Below are positions 21,191 to 29,044 of a stretch of DNA of 64,000 nt, piece after piece. The translations under genes were made by a program, and so were the position numbers. This DNA is from CANMXU01 sp052030545. GTDB taxonomy: Bacteria > Pseudomonadota > Gammaproteobacteria > Enterobacterales > Alteromonadaceae. The stretch is taken from NCBI RefSeq assembly GCF_052030545.1, contig NZ_JBPDIH010000006.1, forward strand, positions 124,001 to 188,000, written 5' to 3'. The notes under the pieces are model-generated. The model had not been told where the DNA came from. It saw nothing but the letters and a program-made list of their open reading frames with translations, and did not search any database. Within the stretch, counting starts at the first letter, position 1. Each line of letters begins with the position of its first letter.

Positions 21191-21361
21191 CAAATCCGTA
21201 TCTACTTATTTAGTCGAATAAAAAAGCTGAAAAAACCTCACAGTTAAGATAAACTTTGCCTAGGTACGAAAGAAAAAAACACCTTGGTATTTCAATAAAA
21301 TAGGCTTTCGCATACCACCGAAACAAATAACCTTTTCGCATTAACGGCACAGGATTGGTTT

Positions 21362-22720
21362 ATGCCGGAAATTTCAGAACAAGAATATACTCAGCTAAGG
21401 CTACAACAGGTCAATGACGCTCTTGGTAGCGGCATGTTTGTGCATGTGCGTAAGTTATTGCAAAACATGCCTGCCTACGATCTTGCCTTAATTCTTGAGT
21501 CTTCTCCTGCGAAAAGTCGTAATGTATTGTGGCAATTAGTCGACCCCGATCATCACGGTGAAGTGCTTGAAGAACTAAATGAAGAAGTTCGTAAAGGCAT
21601 TCTAAAAAGCATGCGTCCAGAAAAGCTAGCTGCGGTTGCAGAAGGCATGGACGTTGATGATTTAGCTGAAGTTTTAAGAACCCTGCCCGATAGCGTTTAT
21701 CAAGAAGTACTGAGCTCGATGGACTCTCAAGATCGAGGCCGAGTAGAAGCCGCTTTATCTTATGAAGAAGATACTGCCGGCGGGATCATGAACACCGATA
21801 CCATTACCATTCGCCCAGACGTAACGGTTGATGTGGTATTGCGCTATTTACGCTTAAAAGGCGAACTCCCCGACGCAACCGACTCCTTTTATGTGGTCGA
21901 TCGCAAAGATTATTTTGTTGGTGCCGTCACGCTAGCATCAATTGTTACCGCAAAACCCGAAGTTATCGTCTCAACACTCATCGATGAAGACATTGAAGCG
22001 GTGAATGCTGATATGGATGAAACCGACGTCGCGCAATTATTTGAACGTTATGATTGGGTTTCTGCTCCTGTTATCGACAATGAGGGCCACTTGCTCGGTC
22101 GTATCACCATCGACGATGTTATCGATATTATTCGTGAAGATGCTGAACATAACATGATGACCATGGCGGGTTTAGATGACGAAGCGGATACCTTCGCCCC
22201 AGTTATCAAAAGTACGCAACAGCGCTCTATATGGCTCGGGGTGAATTTAATTACCGCTTTGCTTGCTGTTGCCGTGTCGAGCATGTTTGAAGGTATTTTA
22301 AGCCAACTGGCGATTCTTGCAGTATTAAACTCACTCGTGCCAAGCATGGGCGGTGTTGCTGGTAATCAAACCCTGACACTGGTTATTCGTGGTATGGCTT
22401 TGGGTCATGTCGGTGAAAGTAACGCCCGCTCATTACTGTATAAAGAATTATTTGTCGGTATTTTAAATGGTGTGATTTGGGCGCTACTTATTGCAACGGT
22501 TGTTGCCTTGTGGCAACAAAATTTGCTGTTAGGCGCGATTATCGCTTTTGCCATGTTAATGAATATGACCGCAGCAGGTATAGCTGGGGTGACCATTCCA
22601 TTATTATTAAAGAAAATGAATATAGATCCAGCATTAGCGGGCAGTGTAATTTTAACCACAGTGACTGATGTGGTCGGAATATTTGCCTTTTTAGGTACAG
22701 CAACCTTATTGTTAGGCTAA
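21362..22720 (+). CDS. mgtE: Magnesium transporter MgtE
   Basis: 452 residues in canonical MgtE order: N-terminal superhelical MgtE_N domain (about 30-130), tandem CBS domains (about 138-255, ending at GRITIDDVIDIIRED), plug helix, then five membrane helices with the pore motif PSMGGVAGNQTLTL and ending VVGIFAFLGTATLLLG. MgtE is a Mg2+-gated channel in which cytosolic Mg2+ closes the pore through the N/CBS domains. A 171-base gap separates it from ptsO, so it probably has its own promoter. I saw no convincing M-box riboswitch there. Confidence 0.95.
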   Translation: MPEISEQEYTQLRLQQVNDALGSGMFVHVRKLLQNMPAYDLALILESSPAKSRNVLWQLVDPDHHGEVLEELNEEVRKGILKSMRPEKLAAVAEGMDVDDLAEVLRTLPDSVYQEVLSSMDSQDRGRVEAALSYEEDTAGGIMNTDTITIRPDVTVDVVLRYLRLKGELPDATDSFYVVDRKDYFVGAVTLASIVTAKPEVIVSTLIDEDIEAVNADMDETDVAQLFERYDWVSAPVIDNEGHLLGRITIDDVIDIIREDAEHNMMTMAGLDDEADTFAPVIKSTQQRSIWLGVNLITALLAVAVSSMFEGILSQLAILAVLNSLVPSMGGVAGNQTLTLVIRGMALGHVGESNARSLLYKELFVGILNGVIWALLIATVVALWQQNLLLGAIIAFAMLMNMTAAGIAGVTIPLLLKKMNIDPALAGSVILTTVTDVVGIFAFLGTATLLLG

Positions 22721-22808
22721 CCGGCAATTTCTTAGTGTAAAAACCAATGCCGACAAGCTAATCGACAACTCAATACCTACAAACTAAGACCGTTAACCTA
22801 GTGTGAGA

Positions 22809-22853
22809 ACATAGTGCCGTGAGTACATAGTGCAGTGAATATAGTTCAGTTAG
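22809..22853 (+). repeat. Short 16-base tandem repeat, about 2.5 copies
   Basis: ACATAGTGCCGTGAGT (22809-22824) and ACATAGTGCAGTGAAT (22825-22840) differ at two positions and are followed by a degenerate partial copy. It lies in the 193-base gap between the convergent genes mgtE and the small minus-strand ORF. Function unknown. Confidence 0.6.
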
Positions 22854-22885
22854 CTTAATAACAGCACAATGCTAAATTAAGCTAA
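22850..22885. terminator. Ten-base inverted repeat between convergent genes, possible terminator
   Basis: TTAGCTTAAT (22850-22859) and ATTAAGCTAA (22876-22885) are perfect complements around a 16-base loop. The location between mgtE and the gene on the other strand suits a shared terminator, but there is no T tract on either side and the stem is AT-rich, so this call is tentative. Confidence 0.4.
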
Positions 22886-22913
22886 TGGGACTAAGCGCAC
22901 TTCAATGGCAAAA

Positions 22914-23246
22914 CTAGTGTGACGCAGCAGCAACACTTTTATCTTTAACATCTTCATCTTGAGCCGGCTTCTCTTTTGCTGCCGACTTATCATCAGTCGT
23001 ATCGTTTTCTACCTTAGTGATAGCTTGATGCTGATGCTCTGCTTCAGAGTGATGCGCTTCTGGATGAAGGTCAGCAGGATCATAAGGAAGGCCCGCCTCT
23101 TTTGCCCTTAACGCCTGAGCAACCTTTACTAGCCCCTCAAATCCACAAGCTTTAGCAGGTTGTATCACAACCATGGCAATTATGGCGACTACAGCGATAA
23201 TGAGCCCTTTTTTGACGCCCTTCATAATGTCTGATTTTTGATTCAT
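22914..23246 (-). CDS. Small membrane-anchored or secreted protein with His/Glu-rich tail, unknown function
   Basis: 110 residues from the ATG at 23246, chosen because GGAAAC lies eight bases ahead; the frame continues 16 codons upstream without support. One hydrophobic segment (about residues 14-34, IIAVVAIIAMVVIQPAKAC) could be a signal peptide or an N-terminal anchor. It ends at a lone Cys, but the residues before it do not form a lipobox (L-x-G/A-C is only approximate: AKAC). Beyond it is a His/Glu cluster (HPEAHHSEAEHQHQ) and an Asp/Lys/Ala-rich, probably disordered tail. The His-rich stretch could bind metal. I do not recognise the family. No neighbour suggests an operon. Confidence 0.6.
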   Translation of the reverse strand: MNQKSDIMKGVKKGLIIAVVAIIAMVVIQPAKACGFEGLVKVAQALRAKEAGLPYDPADLHPEAHHSEAEHQHQAITKVENDTTDDKSAAKEKPAQDEDVKDKSVAAASH

Positions 23247-23469
23247 AGTTGTTTCCAAATTAACGCTGCTTCTGCCACTTTTATTGCGGTACAAGCAATA
23301 ACTTCATTTATTATAACAAGGGTGGTCCCTAAATAATGACCAACCTAGGCTGTGGTGACCACTAAAAAACTGGTTAAGCAAATTATGATCGACATAATTA
23401 ATTTATGCTGATGTTTTTTAAGTTTAGAGTAAAGAGACATAAAAATTCGCCTTCACGGGAACAATTCAG

Positions 23470-23495
23470 AAAGTGCAGTACCAAGACTGCACTTT
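23470..23495. terminator. Hairpin downstream of the D15-type barrel gene
   Basis: AAAGTGCAGT (23470-23479) and ACTGCACTTT (23486-23495) form a perfect ten-base stem with a six-base loop, nine bases after the barrel gene stop on the minus strand. Only three T residues follow, so it is a terminator-like hairpin rather than a textbook terminator. Confidence 0.6.
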
Positions 23496-23504
23496 GTATA
23501 ACGA

Positions 23505-24650
23505 TTAAAACGCTTGGTTTAGTTTCAAATAAAGCGAGTTTTCATCTTCACTGGTTCTAACCAGGTCTAAGCGTAAATCGATACCGGTTTTTTCTTGAAT
23601 CGCATAACGAATACCAACACCTGCAGCTGAATACCAGCCGTCATCGTCACGCGAGTTACCGTCTGTACCATATGAACCACCTGATAAGTTAGCAACACCT
23701 GCAAACGTGGTTAACTTAAACTTGGTACCTTCTACAACATAACGATACTCAGCTTGTGCACCTGACATATAACGGGCTTTAAATTGTCCACCAGGGAAAC
23801 CACGTAACAAGTCTTTTCCTGATAAGGTAGGCAATGAAACGTCAGGGGTTTTTTCACTAGCGTATTGACCAAAAAATTGCATTGCCAATACATCTTGGCT
23901 CTTGAAACCTTTCGCGTAATGGCGCGCATCAACAGTTAATAAGGAAAAATCATCTTCAGCCCCTAACATTTCAGGGTTAGCCACTGCGCTAATGCTCACT
24001 AACGAAGAGCCTTGCGGGAAATATTTATTTTTACGGGTATCGTAAGTCATGTTTAAACCAACGCCGCCCATGCGTACATCGGTAATACCGTTGTCTTTAA
24101 TAAACTGCTCACCAGCATCGTTAGTCGCATTGTATTCAATATCAATATAAGTGAGCGGCACACCAAAATAGAAATCGCCAAACGAGTTCATAATAAAAGT
24201 TTGCTTAGCTAAAATTTTATTGGTGTTATAACCTACATCAACACCATCTTCAGTAAAGCCATGGTTAATATTAGCAAGGGCAAAAAAGGATTGAGAATTG
24301 ATATTGTTGCCATCAAGCCACGCATTGTTATTAATGCTAATGTCGTAGCTGTCGGTTTCAGAGTACTGACCGCTTAAACGTAATTGTGATTTTGACGATC
24401 CTTCATCGGTATCATAAAGGTAAGATACTGCGCCGCCGATACCTGCACCCATTAATGGCGTACTGGTTAATAAAGGCACAAATTTAAGCGCAGACTCTTC
24501 GACTTCACTTGCTGCCGCTTGGGCTTTAACTTTGTCTTTATCCGCTTCAACGGTCTGATTTTCAGCATAAGCATGGCTCAATGATGAAAATCCTAACCCG
24601 ATCACAACAAGCTTAGCGATTAAGCTAACTTTACTTTTAACGCTTGACAT
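23505..24650 (-). CDS. Outer-membrane beta-barrel protein, D15/BamA-barrel type without POTRA domains
   Basis: 381 residues with a signal peptide (about 1-29, ending AYA). The rest is strand-rich with a glycine-rich hydrophobic opening (TPLMGAGIGGAVSYLY), repeated D/N-turns, GKDLLRGFPGGQFKARYMSGAQAEYRY (close to the R-G-(F/Y)-x-G-x-(F/Y) lid-loop motif of the Omp85 superfamily) and a terminal aromatic residue (LKLNQAF), a Bam-recognition signature. At this length there is room for a 16-strand barrel but not for POTRA domains. Such surface-antigen proteins are related to BamA/TamA/patatin barrels but their function is mostly unknown. It stands alone with its own hairpin downstream. Confidence 0.75.
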   Translation of the reverse strand: MSSVKSKVSLIAKLVVIGLGFSSLSHAYAENQTVEADKDKVKAQAAASEVEESALKFVPLLTSTPLMGAGIGGAVSYLYDTDEGSSKSQLRLSGQYSETDSYDISINNNAWLDGNNINSQSFFALANINHGFTEDGVDVGYNTNKILAKQTFIMNSFGDFYFGVPLTYIDIEYNATNDAGEQFIKDNGITDVRMGGVGLNMTYDTRKNKYFPQGSSLVSISAVANPEMLGAEDDFSLLTVDARHYAKGFKSQDVLAMQFFGQYASEKTPDVSLPTLSGKDLLRGFPGGQFKARYMSGAQAEYRYVVEGTKFKLTTFAGVANLSGGSYGTDGNSRDDDGWYSAAGVGIRYAIQEKTGIDLRLDLVRTSEDENSLYLKLNQAF

Positions 24651-25103
24651 TTCTCACTACCTTTTACTTTTTTATTCATTGAACACTCTACAAGAGACAG
24701 ATAAAAAAACTGTAAACCAGTGGTAATTAAGCTTACTGTATTGTTTCCTAGCACAGACAAAAGCAGCTTGATGAAACAAAACACCTACACAGTACGAGTA
24801 AAATGATCTCGATGTGTATCAATTTCAAAATAAACATTGGTGACATTTATCACTTAACAGACTTGTTCACCTGCAAAGTCCTAAGCAGGTCACTTTTAAG
24901 TTGACGGAAGGAATAAGCTTTTACCTTATTTTCATCATTGATTGAGCTCTGGATAAGCAGTCAAGAATGTAACAGGAAGCATGACAAACTCACTCAATAC
25001 AGGCAAAATACCGTATAGGTCATTTATTGGTTAACATGAATTATGTGTTATTAAACTGGCTTAATATTGTTAACTTATTTTTAATGCAAAAAAACATGAT
25101 CTG
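24651..25103. other. 453-base non-coding divergent region
   Basis: Separates the minus-strand barrel gene from a plus-strand periplasmic protein gene. I found no ORF with a ribosome-binding site. One weak hairpin, ACCTGC (24869-24874) / GCAGGT (24885-24890), lies near the middle. The sequence is AT-rich and presumably carries promoters for both genes, but I could not assign a reliable -35/-10 pair. Confidence 0.5.
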
Positions 25104-25838
25104 ATGACACAAACACCAAACTTAATTGCACTGACATTTTCCTTAATTGTATTGACTTTTAGCTGGATGGCTCGAGGTGAAGCAAGCTTAAACCTGTGCG
25201 TCATAGATACTAGCCAAGCTAATAAAGAGCAAGCAGTTGAGCAGCCATTCAATCATAAATTATTAGCCGATCGCGATGCGTTATTAGCCGTGATTAAACA
25301 GCGCTTTCAGTCCTTTGACATCACCGTAAATCATATAGCAACCTCAACCTGGGCACGCAGTTTCGAAACCGCTAAAAATGGTGGGTGTTTAATTGCTGGC
25401 ATGTGGAAAAATGCCGAAAGAGAAAAGTTATTTTATTTTTCTAAACAGCCGATAAGCCAGCAACAACTTGGACTTTTTATCAAAACAGGAAAAATGTTGC
25501 CAGCAGACAAAAATGTAGTACTAGCTGTACAGCGAAGTAGCTATATTTCACCGACAATTAAAGAAAAAAATTGGCAAATACATTTTGTTGATACCATTGA
25601 GCAAAGCTTAAAGATGCTCAACGCAGAAAGGGTTAATCTTATTTATGGGGATACGGCTCATATAGGTTTTTTAATTAGCCACAATGAAGGGTATGCCAAT
25701 CGATTCGAAAAAATCAGTCCGTTAATTGAAGTTAAAAAAGCCTATTTAGCGATCGCAAAATCAGTACCTAATGCCAAACAGATAATGTACCAATTTGACC
25801 AAAGTATGATTAAAAAAGGAGAAGGAATTGAGCCTTAA
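25104..25838 (+). CDS. Putative periplasmic solute-binding-protein-like protein (SBP_bac_3 type)
   Basis: 244 residues with an N-terminal hydrophobic segment (about 5-25) likely to be a signal peptide. The body resembles family-3 extracellular solute-binding proteins: opening strand LNLCVIDTSQ, a TWARSFETAKNGGCLIAGMWKNAERE segment typical of these uncharacterised marine binding-protein homologues, FYFSKQPISQQQLGLFIKTG, and a second-lobe INLIYGDTAHIGFLI-like stretch. No permease or ATPase gene is nearby, so it is unlikely to be a dedicated transporter component and may be a stand-alone sensor or an orphan binding protein. The ribosome-binding site before 25104 is weak, so the start is provisional. 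Convergent with pmbA. Confidence 0.65.
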   Translation: MTQTPNLIALTFSLIVLTFSWMARGEASLNLCVIDTSQANKEQAVEQPFNHKLLADRDALLAVIKQRFQSFDITVNHIATSTWARSFETAKNGGCLIAGMWKNAEREKLFYFSKQPISQQQLGLFIKTGKMLPADKNVVLAVQRSSYISPTIKEKNWQIHFVDTIEQSLKMLNAERVNLIYGDTAHIGFLISHNEGYANRFEKISPLIEVKKAYLAIAKSVPNAKQIMYQFDQSMIKKGEGIEP

Positions 25839-25871
25839 CTTATCTGGATATTAAAGCTCATTATTAATAAT

Positions 25872-27233
25872 TTACACCCCAGCGATTTGCAACTCTTCAA
25901 CTAAAATAGAACCGGTGCGAATACTGCCGTGCATATCGGTATCAGAGCCAATAGAAACAATACCCTTGAAGATATCTTGTAAACTGCCGGCAATGGTAAT
26001 TTCAGCCACTGGATAGGCTATTTTGCCATTTTCAACCCAAAAACCTGCTGCGCCGCGTGAATAGTCGCCATTCACCACATTCACACCTTGGCCCATCAAT
26101 TCAGTCACTAAAAGCCCAGTACCAAGTTGCTGTAACATGGCTTCAAAATTACCACCATTGGCAGAAACAACCCAGTTGTGAATGCCACCCGCATGGCCTG
26201 TGGTGGTCATGCCAAGTTTACGCGCAGAGTAACTGGTTAATAAGTAGGTGTCTAAAACACCATTGGTAATGATATTGCGATCTACTGTATTTACACCTTC
26301 GCTATCAAAGGCGCTACTGGCCAAAGCTTTTAATAAGTGCGGACGCTCTTCAATGGTTAAAAAATCAGGGAAAATTTGCTGACCTAAGGCATCTAATAAA
26401 AACGATGATTTGCGATATAAATTACCGCCACTAATGGCTGAAATAAAATGACCAAACAATGAATTAGCAATATCGGCGCGAAATAATACCGGCACTTTAC
26501 CTGTGGCAAGCTTTTGTGCGCCAAGTCGAGATAAGGCTTCGCTAGCGGCTTTTTTACCGATCGCTTCAGGACAATCTAATAAATTAAAATCGCGGTTTAC
26601 GGTGTACGCATAGTCGCGTTGCATATCGTCATTTTCACTGGCAATCGCAACACAACTTAAACTATGTCGAGAACTTGGATACCCTACCAGTTGACCATGA
26701 GTATTTCCGTAAACTTTAAAACCTTCGTAACAAGCAAGCGAAGCACCATCAGAATTAGTAATACGTGGGTCAAATGCAAGCGATGCATCTTCACATTGCT
26801 TAGCAAGCGCTATCGCATTGTCAGTGGTCATTTCTTTTGGGTGAAAAAGATCCAAATCGGGCGGTGTCATGGCTAAAAGCGCTTTATCTGCCAGCCCTGA
26901 AAATTCATCAACTGAAGTATATTTGGCAATATTGACCGCAGCTTGAACAGATTGATTAAGCGCTTCTTGAGATAAATCTGCGGTTGAAGCACTGCCTTTA
27001 CGACCTTCTTTATAAACAGTAATACCCAGTGCGCCATCATTAGTAAATTCAACAGTCTCCACTTCCCCCATGCGCGTACCAACACTTAAACCTTGTTGGC
27101 GACTCATGGCAACTTCGGCACTGTCAGCACCTAATTTAACGGCTAGCTCAAGTGCTTGAGCAACACGTTCTTCAACTTGAATAAGCTGTTTTGCAATACT
27201 ATCTGTTTCAGTCATATTATTTATTTTACTCAT
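25872..27233 (-). CDS. pmbA: Metalloprotease subunit PmbA (TldE)
   Basis: 453 residues, TldD/TldE family. Contains GTRMGEVETVEF, DGALGITVYKEGRKGSASTADLS, then the C-terminal GFWVENGKIAYPVAEITIAG. It lacks the HExxxH motif, as expected for TldE, which pairs with TldD (encoded at 29045-30484) to form the heterodimeric protease that matures microcin B17 and degrades CcdA in E. coli. ATG at 27233 used; a second ATG at 27215 has similar weak upstream signals. Divergent from darP, the usual arrangement. Confidence 0.95.
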   Translation of the reverse strand: MSKINNMTETDSIAKQLIQVEERVAQALELAVKLGADSAEVAMSRQQGLSVGTRMGEVETVEFTNDGALGITVYKEGRKGSASTADLSQEALNQSVQAAVNIAKYTSVDEFSGLADKALLAMTPPDLDLFHPKEMTTDNAIALAKQCEDASLAFDPRITNSDGASLACYEGFKVYGNTHGQLVGYPSSRHSLSCVAIASENDDMQRDYAYTVNRDFNLLDCPEAIGKKAASEALSRLGAQKLATGKVPVLFRADIANSLFGHFISAISGGNLYRKSSFLLDALGQQIFPDFLTIEERPHLLKALASSAFDSEGVNTVDRNIITNGVLDTYLLTSYSARKLGMTTTGHAGGIHNWVVSANGGNFEAMLQQLGTGLLVTELMGQGVNVVNGDYSRGAAGFWVENGKIAYPVAEITIAGSLQDIFKGIVSIGSDTDMHGSIRTGSILVEELQIAGV

Positions 27234-27330
27234 TTAAAGAAGCGAAATAACAAAGTGATTTATTATTGATCTTTTTCGCGAAAGCCGGTTTGTTGTATAC
27301 TATGGCTATTATTACTTAATAGTTAACATT

Positions 27331-27849
27331 ATGCCCCAGTCTGCCAATGATATCGATGAATTCGATGAAGAATTAAAAAGTAAATCTGAAATAAAAAGAG
27401 AAATGCTGCAATTGCAAGATTTTGGCTTCAAATTAGTGAAGATGTCAAAGCACCAACGTAGCAAGTTGCCATTAACTGATGAACTAAAAGATGCCTTAGT
27501 TTTGGCTGACAAAATTCTTAATAAGCATGAAGCATTACGCCGCCACGTTCGCTATATTGCTAAGGTATTGTCAGAAACGGATTTAGCGCCAATCAACCAA
27601 GCGCTCGACGTAATGGCCAATAAACATCAGCAAGAAACCGCTAAGTTTAATCACTTGGAAAACCTTCGCGACGCCTTAATTGAGCAAGGCAACGATAAAA
27701 TTGAAAGCTTACTGAATGAAACACCAAGCTTAGAACGTCAAAAATTGCGACAGTTAGTTAGACAAGCTAGCAAAGAAAAGAAAGCTGAAAAAGTGGGTAA
27801 ATCAACCCGCGATTTATTTAGCTACTTAAAAGAACATATTAGCTTTTAA
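27331..27849 (+). CDS. darP: Dual-action ribosomal maturation protein DarP (YjgA)
   Basis: 172 residues, charged and helical, DUF615/YjgA family: DEELKSKSEIKREMLQLQDFGFKLVKMS, LPLTDELKDALVLADKI, and the C-terminal LRQLVRQASKEKK. DarP binds late 50S precursors during ribosome assembly in E. coli. It is divergent from pmbA with 97 bases between, and ends at a clear terminator. Confidence 0.94.
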   Translation: MPQSANDIDEFDEELKSKSEIKREMLQLQDFGFKLVKMSKHQRSKLPLTDELKDALVLADKILNKHEALRRHVRYIAKVLSETDLAPINQALDVMANKHQQETAKFNHLENLRDALIEQGNDKIESLLNETPSLERQKLRQLVRQASKEKKAEKVGKSTRDLFSYLKEHISF

Positions 27850-27873
27850 TACTAGGCAATATTGGTTTACATC

Positions 27874-27911
27874 AAAAAACTAGCAAGAAAATGAACACTT
27901 GCTAGTTTTTT
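27874..27911 (+). terminator. Intrinsic terminator after darP
   Basis: Stem AAAAAACTAGCAAG (27874-27887) / CTTGCTAGTTTTTT (27898-27911) with a ten-base loop and a T run, 24 bases after the darP stop. Confidence 0.9.
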
Positions 27912-27955
27912 AGCCAAAAACGAGTAAGCTTAAATAAAGAGCTTTTGAGTACTTT

Positions 27956-28342
27956 ATGATGACGCTTACCGATACAAATGATCTAAAACCTACCACCAAC
28001 AAAGCTGCTGCCAATGCGGCGATGGCTTCATTATTAAATTTAACCTTTTTACCGGCAATAAGTTTTCTGTGGCTAATACTGCAACGTCATAAACATGCGG
28101 AAGGCACACTGGCGGCTTATCACATTAATTTTGCCATTAAGCTCAACCTAATCGCCGCGTTTTTTTTAGGGGTTGTCACATTATTAATGATCGCCTTAGG
28201 TGGATTTAATTCCGCGTGGACTTGGGTTTATGTCATTAGTTATTTCACCCTTATCCATACGGTATTTATTGTCTTTGCTGTTTGGTCTGTTACCTGCGCT
28301 TGGTCAAATAAAAAAGTCTTTAAAGATAAAGCTAGCAAATAG
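27956..28342 (+). CDS. Small multi-spanning membrane protein, unknown function
   Basis: 128 residues; tandem ATGs at 27956 and 27959. Three hydrophobic segments are visible: about 32-44 (LTFLPAISFLWLIL), about 66-83 (LIAAFFLGVVTLLMIALGG) and about 90-115 (WVYVISYFTLIHTVFIVFAVWSV), with a charged Lys-rich tail. The pattern of short His/Asn-containing linkers resembles small conserved membrane proteins seen beside tldD/pmbA in marine gammaproteobacteria, but I cannot name a family. Placed 45 bases after the darP terminator, so it probably has its own promoter. Confidence 0.7.
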   Translation: MMTLTDTNDLKPTTNKAAANAAMASLLNLTFLPAISFLWLILQRHKHAEGTLAAYHINFAIKLNLIAAFFLGVVTLLMIALGGFNSAWTWVYVISYFTLIHTVFIVFAVWSVTCAWSNKKVFKDKASK

Positions 28343-28779
28343 CCTTAGCACAATTTCGCCTTGCAATAATCGACTGCTGACAACTTGCAAGCCAATACCG
28401 GTCAACTCAATCATAAATTCTCAAGTAGCCGTTACTAAGCAATTGATCTATCGGTGTATATAAGCTTATATGCCACAGTCTCAATTTCTTCCTCACATAG
28501 CCATCATTCACAGACGGCTAGCTACAAGTCACAAGTCACAAGTCACAAGTCACAAGTCACAAGTCACAAGTCACAAGATGTAATAAAACTACATTAACAT
28601 TTTAAAGCACGCCTAAAACTTGCTTAAAACAGAAATATGTTGTAAAAATACTACAGACAACTAAGAAAGAGTGGTGAATTTACCCAAGGTGGTCATTCAC
28701 CGTTTTAATTAGCACAGTCATTAAGATCAGTAATTAAAGTGAAAGCTGATCAAGGTTTAACCAAAAGAGAGGCACAAAA
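28343..28779. other. 437-base non-coding interval with heptamer array and a leader hairpin
   Basis: Besides the heptamer array it holds a 14-base palindrome, ATATAAGCTTATAT (28458-28471), and a hairpin GGTGAAT (28673-28679) / ATTCACC (28695-28701) with an inner ACC/GGT pair, about 78 bases before the small ORF at 28780. A weak promoter-like pair TTGCTT/TAAAAA with a 17-base spacer lies around 28620-28648. The hairpin may be in the 5' leader of that ORF. No gene recognised. Confidence 0.45.
28518..28580 (+). repeat. Perfect heptamer tandem array (CAAGTCA x7) with degenerate ends
   Basis: Seven exact copies of CAAGTCA (28525-28573), preceded in phase by CTAGCTA (28518-28524) and followed by CAAGATG (28574-28580). 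It has the same 7-base period and A-A-G core as the arrays at 8228-8395 and 60849-60990. The homogeneity of the seven copies suggests recent slippage expansion. It lies about 175 bases after the membrane-protein stop, in a 437-base non-coding interval. Confidence 0.9.
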
Positions 28780-28920
28780 ATGAGTGATATTAATGCACTA
28801 GCAAATAACAATAGTACTGCTGAGACAGTTGAGTTTGATTACGATAATTCAGATTGGCCTAGAGACTTTGACATTCGCATCGAAAAAGCCGAACAAAGAG
28901 AAGTATTAGAAAGTATTTAA
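28780..28920 (+). CDS. Putative 46-residue acidic protein
   Basis: ATG at 28780 with an excellent ribosome-binding site (AGAGAGG, 28766-28772, seven bases ahead), 46 sense codons and TAA at 28918-28920. The product is acidic, opening MSDINALANNNST, with an aromatic centre (FDYDNSDWPRDFDIRI) and a charged helical end (EKAEQREVLESI). No signal peptide or membrane segment. A strong hairpin follows 16 bases after the stop. Good translation signals and codon use like the neighbours support a real gene, but I recognise no family. Confidence 0.6.
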   Translation: MSDINALANNNSTAETVEFDYDNSDWPRDFDIRIEKAEQREVLESI

Positions 28921-28930
28921 CCTTTCAGTA

Positions 28931-28981
28931 ATAAAAAAGCTGAACATCTTAAAACACTCATGTGATTAAGAAGTTCAGCTT
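28931..28981 (-). terminator. Terminator for tldD (minus strand), possibly shared with the small ORF
   Basis: Arms AAGCTGAAC + TCTTAA (28937-28945, 28947-28952) pair with TTAAGA + GTTCAGCTT (28966-28971, 28973-28981) around one mismatch, a 15-base-pair stem. On the minus strand it ends in a T run (28931-28938), which fits termination of the tldD-side operon; on the plus strand there is no T tract. Confidence 0.8.
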
Positions 28982-29044
28982 AGTAATTTCTTGATAGCAA
29001 TTAAGTCAATCTTATCTACTATTACGATTTATTCTTACGGCTTA

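Noticed and set aside
21191..21361. Mg2+-responsive M-box riboswitch before mgtE
   Set aside because: The 171-base gap lacks the length and conserved core of an M-box, and only a weak pairing (near 21266 and 21305) is visible.
28518..28580. Tandem CAAGTCA array as a CRISPR array
   Set aside because: Units are 7 bases with no spacers, and no cas gene is in the window; it is a simple tandem repeat.
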